A DNA stretch of 47,788 bases, taken from Rubrivivax gelatinosus. GTDB lineage: Bacteria > Pseudomonadota > Gammaproteobacteria > Burkholderiales > Burkholderiaceae_C. A program made the position numbers and the translations under genes. The notes beneath the pieces are model-generated. The model was not told the origin of the DNA and did not search any database. It saw nothing but the letters and a program-made list of their open reading frames with translations. The stretch lies in assembly GCF_004340905.1 (NCBI RefSeq), contig NZ_SLXD01000020.1, positions 1 to 47,788 of the forward strand, in the 5' to 3' direction. Shown piece by piece: positions 40,835 through 47,788 of the stretch; within the stretch, counting starts at the first letter, position 1; every line of letters starts with the position of its first letter.

Positions 40835-41620
40835 TCAGTCGCCGAGCACCAGGCGCTGGCCCGAGCGCAGTGCGCGCACACGGTGCGGGCCGTTCAGCGC
40901 CGCCACCTGCGACATCACCTGGTCGACCATGCCCGGCTTGATGTGGGTGATGTAGACGTCCACCGCGTGCGGCAGCCGGGCCAGTTCCGCGCCCAGCAGC
41001 GCGGGGCACAGGTGCCGGCTGACCTCGGCCAGCGCACGTTCGTCGTCGTCGAAGGCGGTCTCGATGATCAGCCCGCGCAGGTCCAGTTCGCCCAGGCGGC
41101 GCCACAGCGCCGGCGCCGGGCCGGTGTCGCCGGTGTAGGCCCAGGCGCGCCCGGCGGGGTCGATAAGCGCGAAACCGACCGCCGGCACCGTGTGCGCAGC
41201 CGGCAGCACCTCCAGGTGGCGCCCGGCGCCCAGGTCCAGGCGCTCGCCGACGGCGAACGGCACGAACGCCAGCATCGGCCGCTGCGGGCTGGGCAGGCGC
41301 GTGAAGTCGGGCCAGATCACGCCGTTGAACACGTGGGCGTGCAGGGCGGCCAGCGTCTCGGGCAGGGCATGCACGCGGATCGGCGGCCGCCCGGCCGCCT
41401 CGCGGCCGCGCCTGACGCTGTCGGCCAGCAGCGCGATCGCGAGCACGTGGTCGAGATGCGAGTGGCTGACGAAGACGTCGTCGATGCGGGCGAGTTCGTC
41501 GAGCGTGAGCTCGCCGACGCCCGTGCCGGCGTCGACGAGGACGTCGTCGTCGACGAGGAACGAGGTGGTTCGGCTGCCGGCGGCAATGGAACCGGAACAA
41601 CCGAGGACGCGGATCTGCAT
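40835..41620 (-). CDS. MBL-fold metallo-hydrolase, class II cyclic-nucleotide phosphodiesterase-like
   Basis: Protein of 261 residues. Metallo-beta-lactamase fold with the metal motif S-H-S-H-L-D-H (about 62-68), A-A-H-T-V-P, Y-T-G-D-T-G and a terminal I-T-H-I-K-P. The opening RVLGCSGSIAAGSRTTSFLVDD and SHLDHVLAIALLAD resemble class II 3',5'-cyclic nucleotide phosphodiesterases (CpdP/PDE1 type) more than RNase Z or glyoxalase II. If so, it would lower cAMP or cGMP. ATG at 41620 begins at the first strand of the fold. It is downstream of FHA, PP2C and kinase genes on the same strand but 249 bases after the FHA stop; that gap (41621-41869) holds no gene I can support. Confidence 0.83.
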   Translation of the reverse strand: MQIRVLGCSGSIAAGSRTTSFLVDDDVLVDAGTGVGELTLDELARIDDVFVSHSHLDHVLAIALLADSVRRGREAAGRPPIRVHALPETLAALHAHVFNGVIWPDFTRLPSPQRPMLAFVPFAVGERLDLGAGRHLEVLPAAHTVPAVGFALIDPAGRAWAYTGDTGPAPALWRRLGELDLRGLIIETAFDDDERALAEVSRHLCPALLGAELARLPHAVDVYITHIKPGMVDQVMSQVAALNGPHRVRALRSGQRLVLGD

Positions 41621-41869
41621 GGGCGGTGGGGGGCCGCCGGACGGCCGGCGGAAGGCGCATGCTGACCGCCGCCGCCGCCCTGCGCAAGCCGCGTAATCGA
41701 CGTTCACCCCGCTTCGGCAGGGGTGCGCAGCACCACAGGCGCTGCGAGCGTGAAGACGGTCACATCGCGGGGCCGGGCACGGCACGCGAACCCGCTGCCC
41801 CGCCCCCGCGTGAAGCCGATTCCGGTGCCGGGCCGGCATGCCGGGCCGCGCGGCCCCGCATGCCCGTGC

Positions 41870-42535
41870 TCAGTGATGGATGAACTGCATCGCCGTGCCG
41901 GCGAGCTCGATAACGTCGCCGTTGCGCAGCGGCACCGAGTCGCCGGCCAGCGGCACGCCGTTGACGCTCGGCCGGCTGACGCCTTCGACATGCGAGAAGG
42001 CGTAGCCGTTGGGCCGGCGCGTGATCGAGGCCACCTGCACGCCCGGCTTGCCGACCGTCGTGACGACCTTGGTGAGCAGCACCTCGCGCCCCGCCGCGGC
42101 GCCGTTGAGCACCTTGATCGACGCGCTGCCCGACGGCACCGACGCGGCCATCGGCGCATGGCCCGAGCGCGTCGGGCCGGCGGAGGCAAACGGCGGCGGC
42201 ACCGAGGCGGCGGGCCGCATCACCATCGTCTTCTCGTAGTCGGCGCCGTCCTCGGTCAGGTACTTGATCTTGTACTTGCCGATCTCGACGGTGTCGTTGT
42301 GCGCCAGCAGCTGCTTCTTGATCGCCTTGCCGTTGATGTAGGTGCCGTTGGTGCTGTTGAGGTCCTCGATGAAGACGTCGGCTCCGACCATCTGCAGCAC
42401 CGCGTGTTCGCCGCTGACGGCGAGGTTGTCGATGACGATGTCGTTGTAGGGGCGCCGGCCCAGCGTCGTCTTGTCCTTCGTGATCTGGACTTCCTTGATG
42501 ACCACTCCGTCGAGCGAAACGACCAGCTTGCCCAT
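41870..42535 (-). CDS. FHA-domain protein with two FHA-like repeats
   Basis: Soluble protein of 221 residues. A canonical FHA domain at about 20-85 has LGRRPYNDIVIDNLAVSGEH and NSTNGTYING, the phosphothreonine-binding residues. A linker with Y-E-K-T-M-V-M-R-P follows. A second, degenerate FHA-like module (about 135-221) has TVGKPGVQV and VNGVPLAGDSVPLRNGDVIEL but lacks the S-x-x-H contact in standard form. Immediately upstream on the same strand are a PP2C phosphatase and a Ser/Thr kinase, so it is the likely phosphopeptide reader of that set. The Thr in the linker could be the kinase target and fold back onto the first FHA domain, as in GarA-type switches; that is inference. Confidence 0.9.
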   Translation of the reverse strand: MGKLVVSLDGVVIKEVQITKDKTTLGRRPYNDIVIDNLAVSGEHAVLQMVGADVFIEDLNSTNGTYINGKAIKKQLLAHNDTVEIGKYKIKYLTEDGADYEKTMVMRPAASVPPPFASAGPTRSGHAPMAASVPSGSASIKVLNGAAAGREVLLTKVVTTVGKPGVQVASITRRPNGYAFSHVEGVSRPSVNGVPLAGDSVPLRNGDVIELAGTAMQFIHH

Positions 42536-42620
42536 TCGAGACCTCAGAATTGCCGACCGTCTGCGGCGGCGTGCGTGTCGCCTGCCAGGACATGACCGGC
42601 GAGGCGGGTTTGGATCGCTG

Positions 42621-43415
42621 CTAGCGGCGGAAGGGCCACCAGGACCGGACGGCGGCCCCGGCACCACCCGAAACCCGGGCCAGGATCACCGAGATATTAT
42701 CCCTTCCACCTGCGGCATTGGCCGCCTCGATGAGGGTGCGACACCCTTCGTCGAGGGACTCGCCGCAGGCGGCCAGCAGCCGGCCGATGGCTCCGTCGTC
42801 GAGCATGTCGGACAGGCCGTCGGAGCACATCAGGTACAGGTCGCCGGGCATCACGTCGTGCGGATGCATCTCGAGCAGCACCGTGTCTTCCACCCCCACG
42901 GCCCGCGTCACCAGGTTCTTGTTGGCCGAGAACGCCGCCTGCTCGGGCGTGATGAGACCGGCGTCGATCTGCTCCTGCAGCAGCGAGTGGTCGCGCGTGA
43001 TCTGCTGCAGCCGCCCGGCACGCATGCGGTAGGCGCGCGAGTCGCCGACATGGCCGACGAGGACGCGCCCTTCGCGGAACACGGCAACGACCAGCGTCGT
43101 GCCCATGCCGGCGTACTGCGGGTTGGCGTTGGCGGCGTTGAAGATCGCGCGGTTGGCGTTGTCCACGCAGATGTCCATCGCCCGGCGCACGTCGGCGTCG
43201 CTGGCCTGGGTGCCGGCCTCCTGCAGCCAGCGGCCGAGTTCGCGCACGATGAAGCTGGTGGCCATCTGGCTGGCCACCTCGCCGGCGTTGTAGCCCCCCA
43301 TGCCGTCGGCCAGCACGGCCAGCGAGATGCCCTCGTCGATGGCGACGGAGTCCTCGTTGTTGCTGCGGGCTCGGCCCGTGTCCAGCGCCGAGCAGAACTC
43401 GGTCGTCATCGGCAT
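42621..43415 (-). CDS. PP2C-family Ser/Thr protein phosphatase (Stp-like)
   Basis: Cytosolic protein of 264 residues. Metal-binding PP2C motifs in order: R-S-N-N-E-D-S (about 17), LADGMGGYNAGEVAS (about 35), GTTLVVAV, VGHVGDSRAYRM, ITRDHSLLQEQI, LYLMCSDGLSDML and G-G-R-D-N-I-S-V-I. All Asp ligands for two Mn2+/Mg2+ ions are present, so it should be active and reverse the neighbouring kinase. The start is ATG 43415 or ATG 43409; both give the same fold. It lies 85 bases upstream of the FHA gene and 76 bases downstream of the kinase gene, all on one strand. Confidence 0.93.
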   Translation of the reverse strand: MPMTTEFCSALDTGRARSNNEDSVAIDEGISLAVLADGMGGYNAGEVASQMATSFIVRELGRWLQEAGTQASDADVRRAMDICVDNANRAIFNAANANPQYAGMGTTLVVAVFREGRVLVGHVGDSRAYRMRAGRLQQITRDHSLLQEQIDAGLITPEQAAFSANKNLVTRAVGVEDTVLLEMHPHDVMPGDLYLMCSDGLSDMLDDGAIGRLLAACGESLDEGCRTLIEAANAAGGRDNISVILARVSGGAGAAVRSWWPFRR

Positions 43416-43491
43416 AGCGCGTAACTCGGGCTGACGGTCATGGTTTTTTGCGATTGTGCCTTGCAGATGCAGCCGTGGATCGCTCGGTTCG

Positions 43492-44391
43492 TCAAGGCCG
43501 CGACATCGATCCCGCCGGTGCCGGGTCAATCGTCGGGATGATGCGCTCCAGGCTCTCGGCCACCGCGGCGGCCGAGGCTGGCCGGTCGGCGCGGTTCTTG
43601 GCCAGCAGCGCAGCGACCAGCTCGGCCAGCGGCGCAGGCAGGTCGGCGCGGCAGCTGCGGAGATCGGGCGCGCACTGTTCGGCCACCTGGCGCAGCAGTT
43701 CACCGAGCGACGGCGACTCGTGCGGCCGCCGGCCGACGAGCAGCTCGAACAGCGTGACCCCGAGTGCATAGAGGTCGGCGCCCGGCGCGGCCGGGGCGCC
43801 GGCCAGTTGTTCGGGCGCCATGTAGGCCGGGGACCCCAGCACGAGCCCGGTGCGGGTGCTCTCGGCTTCGGCGCCGCTCGCCAGGCCGAAGTCGGTCAGC
43901 GTCACGCGCCGGCTGGCCCAGTCGACGATGACGTTGGACGGCTTGAGGTCACGGTGCACCACGCCGTGCTCGTGCGCATAGGCCAGCGCACGCGCGACAC
44001 GCGCCGCGACGCCCAGCACCACGGGCTCGGGCAGCAGGCGCGAGGCGTGGGTGTAGCGCTCCAGGCTGCGGCCGGCCAGCAGCTCCATCGCCAGCCAGGG
44101 GCCGGCGTCGTCGCTGCCGGCGTCGAGCAGGCGCACGATGTCGGGATGCTGCAGCCGCCGTGTTGCCTCGACCTCGCCGACGAAGCGGCGGGCGATGTCG
44201 GCGCGCCGCTGGGCATCGCCGGCAGGCATGCGCAGGCGCTTCACCGCGACCGGCTCGCCGGTGTCGACGTGCACGGCCAGGAAGACGTCGCCGTGCTCGC
44301 CGGTCCCGATCCGGCCGGAGAGGCGATAGGCGCCGACGACGGGGCCGGCGGCAGAGGGCTCGGGACGCACGGGCGGCAACGGGACGGTCAC
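43492..44391 (-). CDS. Hanks-type Ser/Thr protein kinase
   Basis: Protein of 299 residues covering a single kinase domain without a membrane anchor or PASTA repeats. Gly-rich loop IGTGEHGDVFLA (about 28-39), catalytic Lys51 (V-A-V-K), Glu73 region, HRDLKPSN with Asp148, DFG at 167-169, and APEQ in SPAYMAPEQLAG. It should phosphorylate Ser/Thr on cytosolic targets, with the adjacent PP2C enzyme as opposing phosphatase and the FHA protein as reader. GTG at 44391 is chosen because the fold begins soon after; no strong ribosome site is seen and downstream GTG codons are possible. The next gene upstream encodes an unknown protein. Confidence 0.92.
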   Translation of the reverse strand: MTVPLPPVRPEPSAAGPVVGAYRLSGRIGTGEHGDVFLAVHVDTGEPVAVKRLRMPAGDAQRRADIARRFVGEVEATRRLQHPDIVRLLDAGSDDAGPWLAMELLAGRSLERYTHASRLLPEPVVLGVAARVARALAYAHEHGVVHRDLKPSNVIVDWASRRVTLTDFGLASGAEAESTRTGLVLGSPAYMAPEQLAGAPAAPGADLYALGVTLFELLVGRRPHESPSLGELLRQVAEQCAPDLRSCRADLPAPLAELVAALLAKNRADRPASAAAVAESLERIIPTIDPAPAGSMSRP

Positions 44392-44476
44392 GGCGGAAAA
44401 GCGGGCGCACGACGCTAGCACAGCGCAGGGCCGCCTCGGTGCCGCGGTGCCCGGCGGCGACACCCGCGTTCGTGTG

Positions 44477-44929
44477 TCAGTCGCTGAGCGCGAGCACGGT
44501 GGCCATGCCGCTGGCCACCGCCAGGCCGGTGGTCCAGCGGCTGTCCTGCTGCGGCGGCTGCTCGTCGCTGACCGGCGCCAGCGTGGCACCGAGCTTGGGG
44601 CGCCGGGCGTCGAGCAGGCGCAGGTCGGCGCCCAGGCGGCGGCGCAGCCGCTCGCTGACCTCGGGCAGCGGGGCACGAGCGACCATCCACTCGCGTTCGC
44701 CGGGGACCGACGCGAAGGCCGGCTCCAGGCGTTCGCGCAGCGTGCGGCCCCATTGCTCGCGCCAGTTCTCCCGGCTGCGATGCGAGACCCACTTGCCGAT
44801 GCGATGGGTCAGCTTGGGCGCGCAACCGACGACGATCCAGCGTGTCGGCGCGCCGGCCTCGGCGAGCATCGGCGCCAGGATGCGCCGCGCGTGCTCGACA
44901 TCGTCGACGAAGACAGCGATCTGTTCCAT
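44477..44929 (-). CDS. Hypothetical protein upstream of the Ser/Thr kinase
   Basis: Protein of 150 residues. It begins MEQIAVFVDDVEHARRILAP, with an alternating strand-helix pattern up to about residue 45, like a small nucleotide- or ligand-binding alpha/beta fold. The middle is Arg/Trp-rich (WVSHRSRENWREQWGRTLRE). The end (TTGLAVASGMATVLALSD) is mildly hydrophobic, perhaps a weak membrane anchor. ATG at 44929 has a strong GAGGAGA box. It lies 85 bases before the kinase gene on the same strand, so it may be a kinase substrate or regulator. No family recognised. Confidence 0.7.
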   Translation of the reverse strand: MEQIAVFVDDVEHARRILAPMLAEAGAPTRWIVVGCAPKLTHRIGKWVSHRSRENWREQWGRTLRERLEPAFASVPGEREWMVARAPLPEVSERLRRRLGADLRLLDARRPKLGATLAPVSDEQPPQQDSRWTTGLAVASGMATVLALSD

Positions 44930-44970
44930 GGCTTCTCCTCGAATGCCGGGACTCGGGCCGCGTGCGGCGC

Positions 44971-45654
44971 TCACGCAGCCTCGGAAGCTCGGCTGCGGCG
45001 CGCCGCCCACCAGCCGGCGCCCAGCACGCCGCACACGAGCACGGTATAGGTCGCCAGACGTGCGGGCAGGCTGGGGTCGTACACCTCGTCGAGCAGCGGC
45101 TCGCCGACGATCATCTTCGCCGCCGTGAAGGCCAGCACGCCGGCGCCGACGTAGGTGATGACAGGGTAACGGTCGACGAGCTTGAGCACCAGCGAGCTGC
45201 CCCAGACGACGATCGGGATGCTGATCAGCAGGCCGATGACGACCAGGTCGAAGCTGCCGTGCGCCGCCCCGGCGACACCGAGCACGTTGTCCACGCCCAT
45301 CAGCGCGTCGGCGATGATGATCGTGCGCATCGCGCCCCAGAAGGTCGTGACGACGACGCCGTGTTCGCCTTCCTCGCCCTGCGGCGCCAGCAGCTTGTAG
45401 GCGATCCAGACCAGGCCCAGGCCACCGACGAGCATCAGCCCCGGGATGTTGAGCAGCCACACCACCGCCAGCGTCATGGTGGAGCGCACCACGACGGCGC
45501 CGACGGTGCCCCAGATGATGGCCCGCTTGCGCAGCTGCTCGGGAAGCTGGCGCGCGGCCAGCGCGATGACGATCGCGTTGTCGCCGGCGAGGACGAGATC
45601 GATCAGGATGATGGCGGCAAGCGCCGAGAACCAGGCGGGCGACAGAAACTCCAT
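44971..45654 (-). CDS. TerC/YjbE-family integral membrane protein (Mn2+-riboswitch controlled)
   Basis: Protein of 227 residues with about seven helices. The family signature D-L-V-L-A-G-D-N-A-I-V-I-A-L-A-A-R (about 16-32) and the second-half repeat D-A-L-M-G-V-D-N-V-L-G-V-A-G-A carry the acidic residues expected to bind a divalent cation. Members of this family, such as Alx and MntP-associated TerC proteins, export or buffer manganese. ATG 45654 has GGAGT upstream. Its leader is a yybP-ykoY-type riboswitch (45690-45865), so expression should rise with Mn2+. It follows a paralogue on the same strand. Confidence 0.92.
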   Translation of the reverse strand: MEFLSPAWFSALAAIILIDLVLAGDNAIVIALAARQLPEQLRKRAIIWGTVGAVVVRSTMTLAVVWLLNIPGLMLVGGLGLVWIAYKLLAPQGEEGEHGVVVTTFWGAMRTIIIADALMGVDNVLGVAGAAHGSFDLVVIGLLISIPIVVWGSSLVLKLVDRYPVITYVGAGVLAFTAAKMIVGEPLLDEVYDPSLPARLATYTVLVCGVLGAGWWAARRSRASEAA

Positions 45655-45689
45655 GAGGACTCCGGGCGAGAACGAACGACGACAGACAC

Positions 45690-45865
45690 GCGGCGGCATG
45701 CGGCGTGTCCGGGCGTCGAAGGTCTCGCTCGGCTGGAGTTGTGTGGTTGTGGCCCGACGGACCGGAAGCTTTCGCTTCGTACTGACGGCCCGCCATCGTC
45801 CGGCGGCGACCGTGTCCCCCTGGTCGTGCCGGCGGGAGCTACTCCCCTTCGGTAGCGAAATGATA
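45690..45865 (-). ncRNA. yybP-ykoY (manganese-sensing) riboswitch
   Basis: On the minus strand the leader contains GAAGGGGAGTAGC (45850-45838), the hallmark L1 element of yybP-ykoY. GTCAGTAC (45786-45779) and GACCTTCG (45724-45717) follow in the order expected for L3 and the closing helix, ahead of a TerC-family gene start at 45654. Known members bind Mn2+ between L1 and L3 and switch on downstream Mn2+ exporters. Boundaries are approximate; I could not fold it. Confidence 0.82.
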
Positions 45866-45901
45866 ACCACCGAACCCGCCGCGGCAGGTTCGTGCGGCTA
45901 C

Positions 45902-46597
45902 TTACTCCGTGCGTTGTTTCGCGGCCGCCCGGCGCTGCAGCGCCATGCCGATGCCGACCACCAGCGCGGCGCCGATGGCGCCGGCGGTGTTGACCACCGC
46001 ATGCGGCAGCTCGCCGAACTCGCGCACCACCGCCGGGTCGGTGAGCAGCATCTCGCCGGCCAGGAAGCCGAGCAGCGCGGCCCCGGCGGTGACGATGAGC
46101 GGGAAGCGTTCCATCACGCGCAGCAGCAGCGTGCTGCCGAAGATGATCAGCGGGATGCTGACGGCCAGCCCGATGACCAGCAGCGGCACGTCGCCGTTGG
46201 CCGCCGCGGCCACGGCGAGCACGTTGTCCAGGCTCATCACCAGGTCGGCGACGAGGATCGTGCGCACCGCCGCGAGCATGCCGCCCTGGCCGTCTTCGGC
46301 GCCCTGGGAGCCCCCTTCGTCGTCGTCGAGCAGCAGGTCCACGCCGATGTACAGCAGCGCCAGGCCGCCGACGATCTTCAGGAACGGCCAGCGCAGCATC
46401 TGTGCAGCGACGATGGTCAGCCCGATGCGCATGACGATGGCCGCGGCACTGCCCCAGAAGATGGCTTTCTTCTGCTGCTGCGGCGGCAGCGAGCGCGCGG
46501 CCAGCGCGATGACGACGGCGTTGTCGCCGGACAGCAGGATGTTGACCCAGATGATCGAGCCGAGAGCGGCCCAGAAGGCCGGGGAGCTGAAGTCCAT
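45902..46597 (-). CDS. TerC/YjbE-family integral membrane protein
   Basis: Protein of 231 residues, paralogous to the next gene. It has the same family marks: N-I-L-L-S-G-D-N-A-V-V-I-A-L-A-A-R near residue 18 and A-D-L-V-M-S-L-D-N-V-L-A-V-A-A-A in the second half, separated by an acidic cytosolic loop (D-D-D-E-G-G). A divalent-cation transport role (probably Mn2+) is inferred from family. ATG at 46597. No riboswitch signature is seen in its own 85-base leader. Read-through into the next gene passes through the riboswitch, so only the downstream paralogue is directly metal-gated. Confidence 0.9.
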   Translation of the reverse strand: MDFSSPAFWAALGSIIWVNILLSGDNAVVIALAARSLPPQQQKKAIFWGSAAAIVMRIGLTIVAAQMLRWPFLKIVGGLALLYIGVDLLLDDDEGGSQGAEDGQGGMLAAVRTILVADLVMSLDNVLAVAAAANGDVPLLVIGLAVSIPLIIFGSTLLLRVMERFPLIVTAGAALLGFLAGEMLLTDPAVVREFGELPHAVVNTAGAIGAALVVGIGMALQRRAAAKQRTE

Positions 46598-46682
46598 GGA
46601 GTTGTCTTTTGTTAGGACGCGCTATCGAGTGTAGGCAGAGGACGGGGGCTTCCGGTTCGTGGAACTACGCAGCGCCGCTGCG

Positions 46683-47516
46683 TCACGCCATTCGGAGGAT
46701 CACGACGCCGACGAGCACCAGGGCCGCCGCTGCCAGCCGCGGCGCAGCCAGGCGCTCGCCCAGCACCAGCGTGGACAGCAGCATCGCGAACACGATCGAG
46801 CACTCACGCAGCGCGGCAACGAGCGCCACCGGCGCCTGCGTCATCGCCCACAGCACCAGCGTGTAGGACGTGACGGTGCCGGCGCCCGCCAGCAGCAGCT
46901 GGCGCCAGCGTGCACGCAGCAGCACGAGCGCCGCCGGGCCGCGCCGCGCCAGGGCCCAGGCAGCAAGCGGCACGCCCCCGGCCAGCAGAACGCACAGCGT
47001 GTAGGCCAGCGGCTGGCCGGAAAGCCTGGCGCCGAGCCCGTCGACGAGGGTGTAGGCCGCGATGACGAGCGCGTTCAGCAGCGCGTAGCCCAGGCCGGCG
47101 GCGCCGTGGCCGCGCGCGCCGACCGCGAACCCCAGGATGCCGGCGCACAGCAGTGCAACGCCGACCCAGGCCGTCGCGCCCAGCGGCTCGAGCAGCACGG
47201 CCGCGCTGGCCAGCGCGACGAGCAGCGGCGCGCTGCCCCGCATCACCGGGTAGGCCAAGGCCATGTCGGCGGCGGCGTAGGCGCGTGCGACGAGCACGAA
47301 GTAGGCGACGTGCAGAAGTCCTGACGCCGCGATATAGGGCCAGGCGGCGGGCGCAGGCCGCGCCACCCACGGCAGCAGCAGCACGGCGATGAAGGCTGCC
47401 GCTGCGGCCACGGCGACCGAGTTCAGCAGCTTGTCCGGCGCGCCCTTGACGACCGCATTCCAGCCGGCGTGCAGCGCGGCGGCGAACAGCACCAGGGCGA
47501 GCACGGCGCCGGACAT
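46683..47516 (-). CDS. EamA/DMT-family transporter
   Basis: Membrane protein of 277 residues with about ten helices in two EamA repeats. Typical marks: LHAGWNAVVKGAPD in helix 1, A-Y-P-V-M-R-G-S-A-P-L-L-V at the end of the first repeat, and A-L-R-E-C-S-I-V-F-A-M-L-L-S and L-G-E-R-L in the second. It probably exports a metabolite such as an amino acid or nucleotide derivative; substrate not predictable. ATG at 47516 fits the upstream TGAGG box at ten bases; GTG at 47522 is an alternative. It lies 47 bases downstream of sucD in the same direction. Confidence 0.9.
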   Translation of the reverse strand: MSGAVLALVLFAAALHAGWNAVVKGAPDKLLNSVAVAAAAAFIAVLLLPWVARPAPAAWPYIAASGLLHVAYFVLVARAYAAADMALAYPVMRGSAPLLVALASAAVLLEPLGATAWVGVALLCAGILGFAVGARGHGAAGLGYALLNALVIAAYTLVDGLGARLSGQPLAYTLCVLLAGGVPLAAWALARRGPAALVLLRARWRQLLLAGAGTVTSYTLVLWAMTQAPVALVAALRECSIVFAMLLSTLVLGERLAAPRLAAAALVLVGVVILRMA

Positions 47517-47563
47517 CGACACCGTGCCTCAGCACTCGATCGGGTGCTGTTGCGAGCGCGAGA

Positions 47564-47788
47564 TCAGATCAGCTTCTGCAGCAGCCGCCCCATCTCGGAG
47601 GGGTTGCGCGTGATGGTGAAGCCGCACTCTTCCATGATCGCCAGCTTGGCGTCGGCGGTGTCGGCGCCGCCGGAGATCAGCGCGCCGGCGTGACCCATGC
47701 GCTTGCCCGCCGGCGCGGTGACGCCGGCGATGAAGCCGACCACCGGCTTCTTCATGTGCTCCTTGCACCAGCGCGCCGCGTCGGCTTC
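47564..47788 (-). CDS. sucD: Succinyl-CoA ligase alpha subunit, C-terminal fragment
   Basis: Partial gene running off the right edge; 74 C-terminal residues are visible. KKPVVGFIAGVTAPAGKRMG, HAGALISGG and the ending E-E-C-G-F-T-I-T-R-N-P-S-E-M-G are invariant SucD features; the phosphorylated active-site His belongs to the H-A-G-A segment. SucD with SucB-type SucC interconverts succinyl-CoA and succinate with ATP or GTP formation in the TCA cycle. The stop is TGA at 47564-47566. Confidence 0.95.
   Translation of the reverse strand, partial: EADAARWCKEHMKKPVVGFIAGVTAPAGKRMGHAGALISGGADTADAKLAIMEECGFTITRNPSEMGRLLQKLI

Overview
The window is a stretch of chromosome from a GC-rich betaproteobacterium. 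Codon third positions are almost all G or C. The gene families and their order (sulfate ABC operon with a CysB-type regulator, H1/SWIB-type basic protein, PntA, SucD, type IV pilin, YjbE/TerC pair) fit the Burkholderiales, probably the Rubrivivax/Leptothrix/Roseateles neighbourhood. A BchO-like hydrolase at 9159-10007 hints at a phototroph or a relative of one, but does not prove it. I see no tRNA, rRNA, CRISPR array, insertion sequence or prophage, so this reads as ordinary chromosome with several accessory modules.

Layout. 1-2430: start of pntA (minus), a Nudix hydrolase and an Aer-like PAS chemoreceptor. 2489-8967: sulfur assimilation, with a CysB-type LysR regulator on the plus strand, an unplaced lipoprotein, and the sbp-cysT-cysW-cysA sulfate importer on the minus strand. 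9159-12439: BchO-like hydrolase, histidine phosphatase and secreted M4 metalloprotease. 12461-18949: a SLAC1/TehA-type transporter, then a minus-strand operon of RND adaptor, RND pump, DUF2892 membrane protein and CsoR-family (DUF156) repressor, plus a small periplasmic protein. Two TACC-N6-GGTA palindromes tie these together. 18978-22221: Nudix, ssb, recQ. 22329-27472: a CheB-CheR-PAS fusion translationally coupled to a PAS histidine kinase. 27563-34678: uvrA, a hypothetical protein, an H1-like SWIB protein, a small membrane protein, a BepA-like M48 protease and moaC.

34694-40668: a minus-strand glycan module (GT2 glycosyltransferase, large membrane protein, SMR-type carrier, Wzy_C_2/PglL-type ligase) just downstream of a type IV pilin gene that has a good sigma-54 promoter and its own terminator. 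The arrangement suggests pilin O-glycosylation. 40835-44929: an MBL-fold phosphodiesterase-like enzyme, FHA protein, PP2C phosphatase, Ser/Thr kinase and an unknown 150-residue protein, together a eukaryote-like phospho-signalling set. 44971-46597: two TerC/YjbE-type membrane proteins, the second led by a yybP-ykoY (Mn2+) riboswitch. 46683-47788: EamA transporter and the 3' end of sucD.

The least explained part is the DUF156-controlled RND operon. Its repressor lacks the usual CsoR/FrmR metal ligands, its operator sits in the spacer of a good sigma-70 promoter, and the transcript is predicted to be leaderless.
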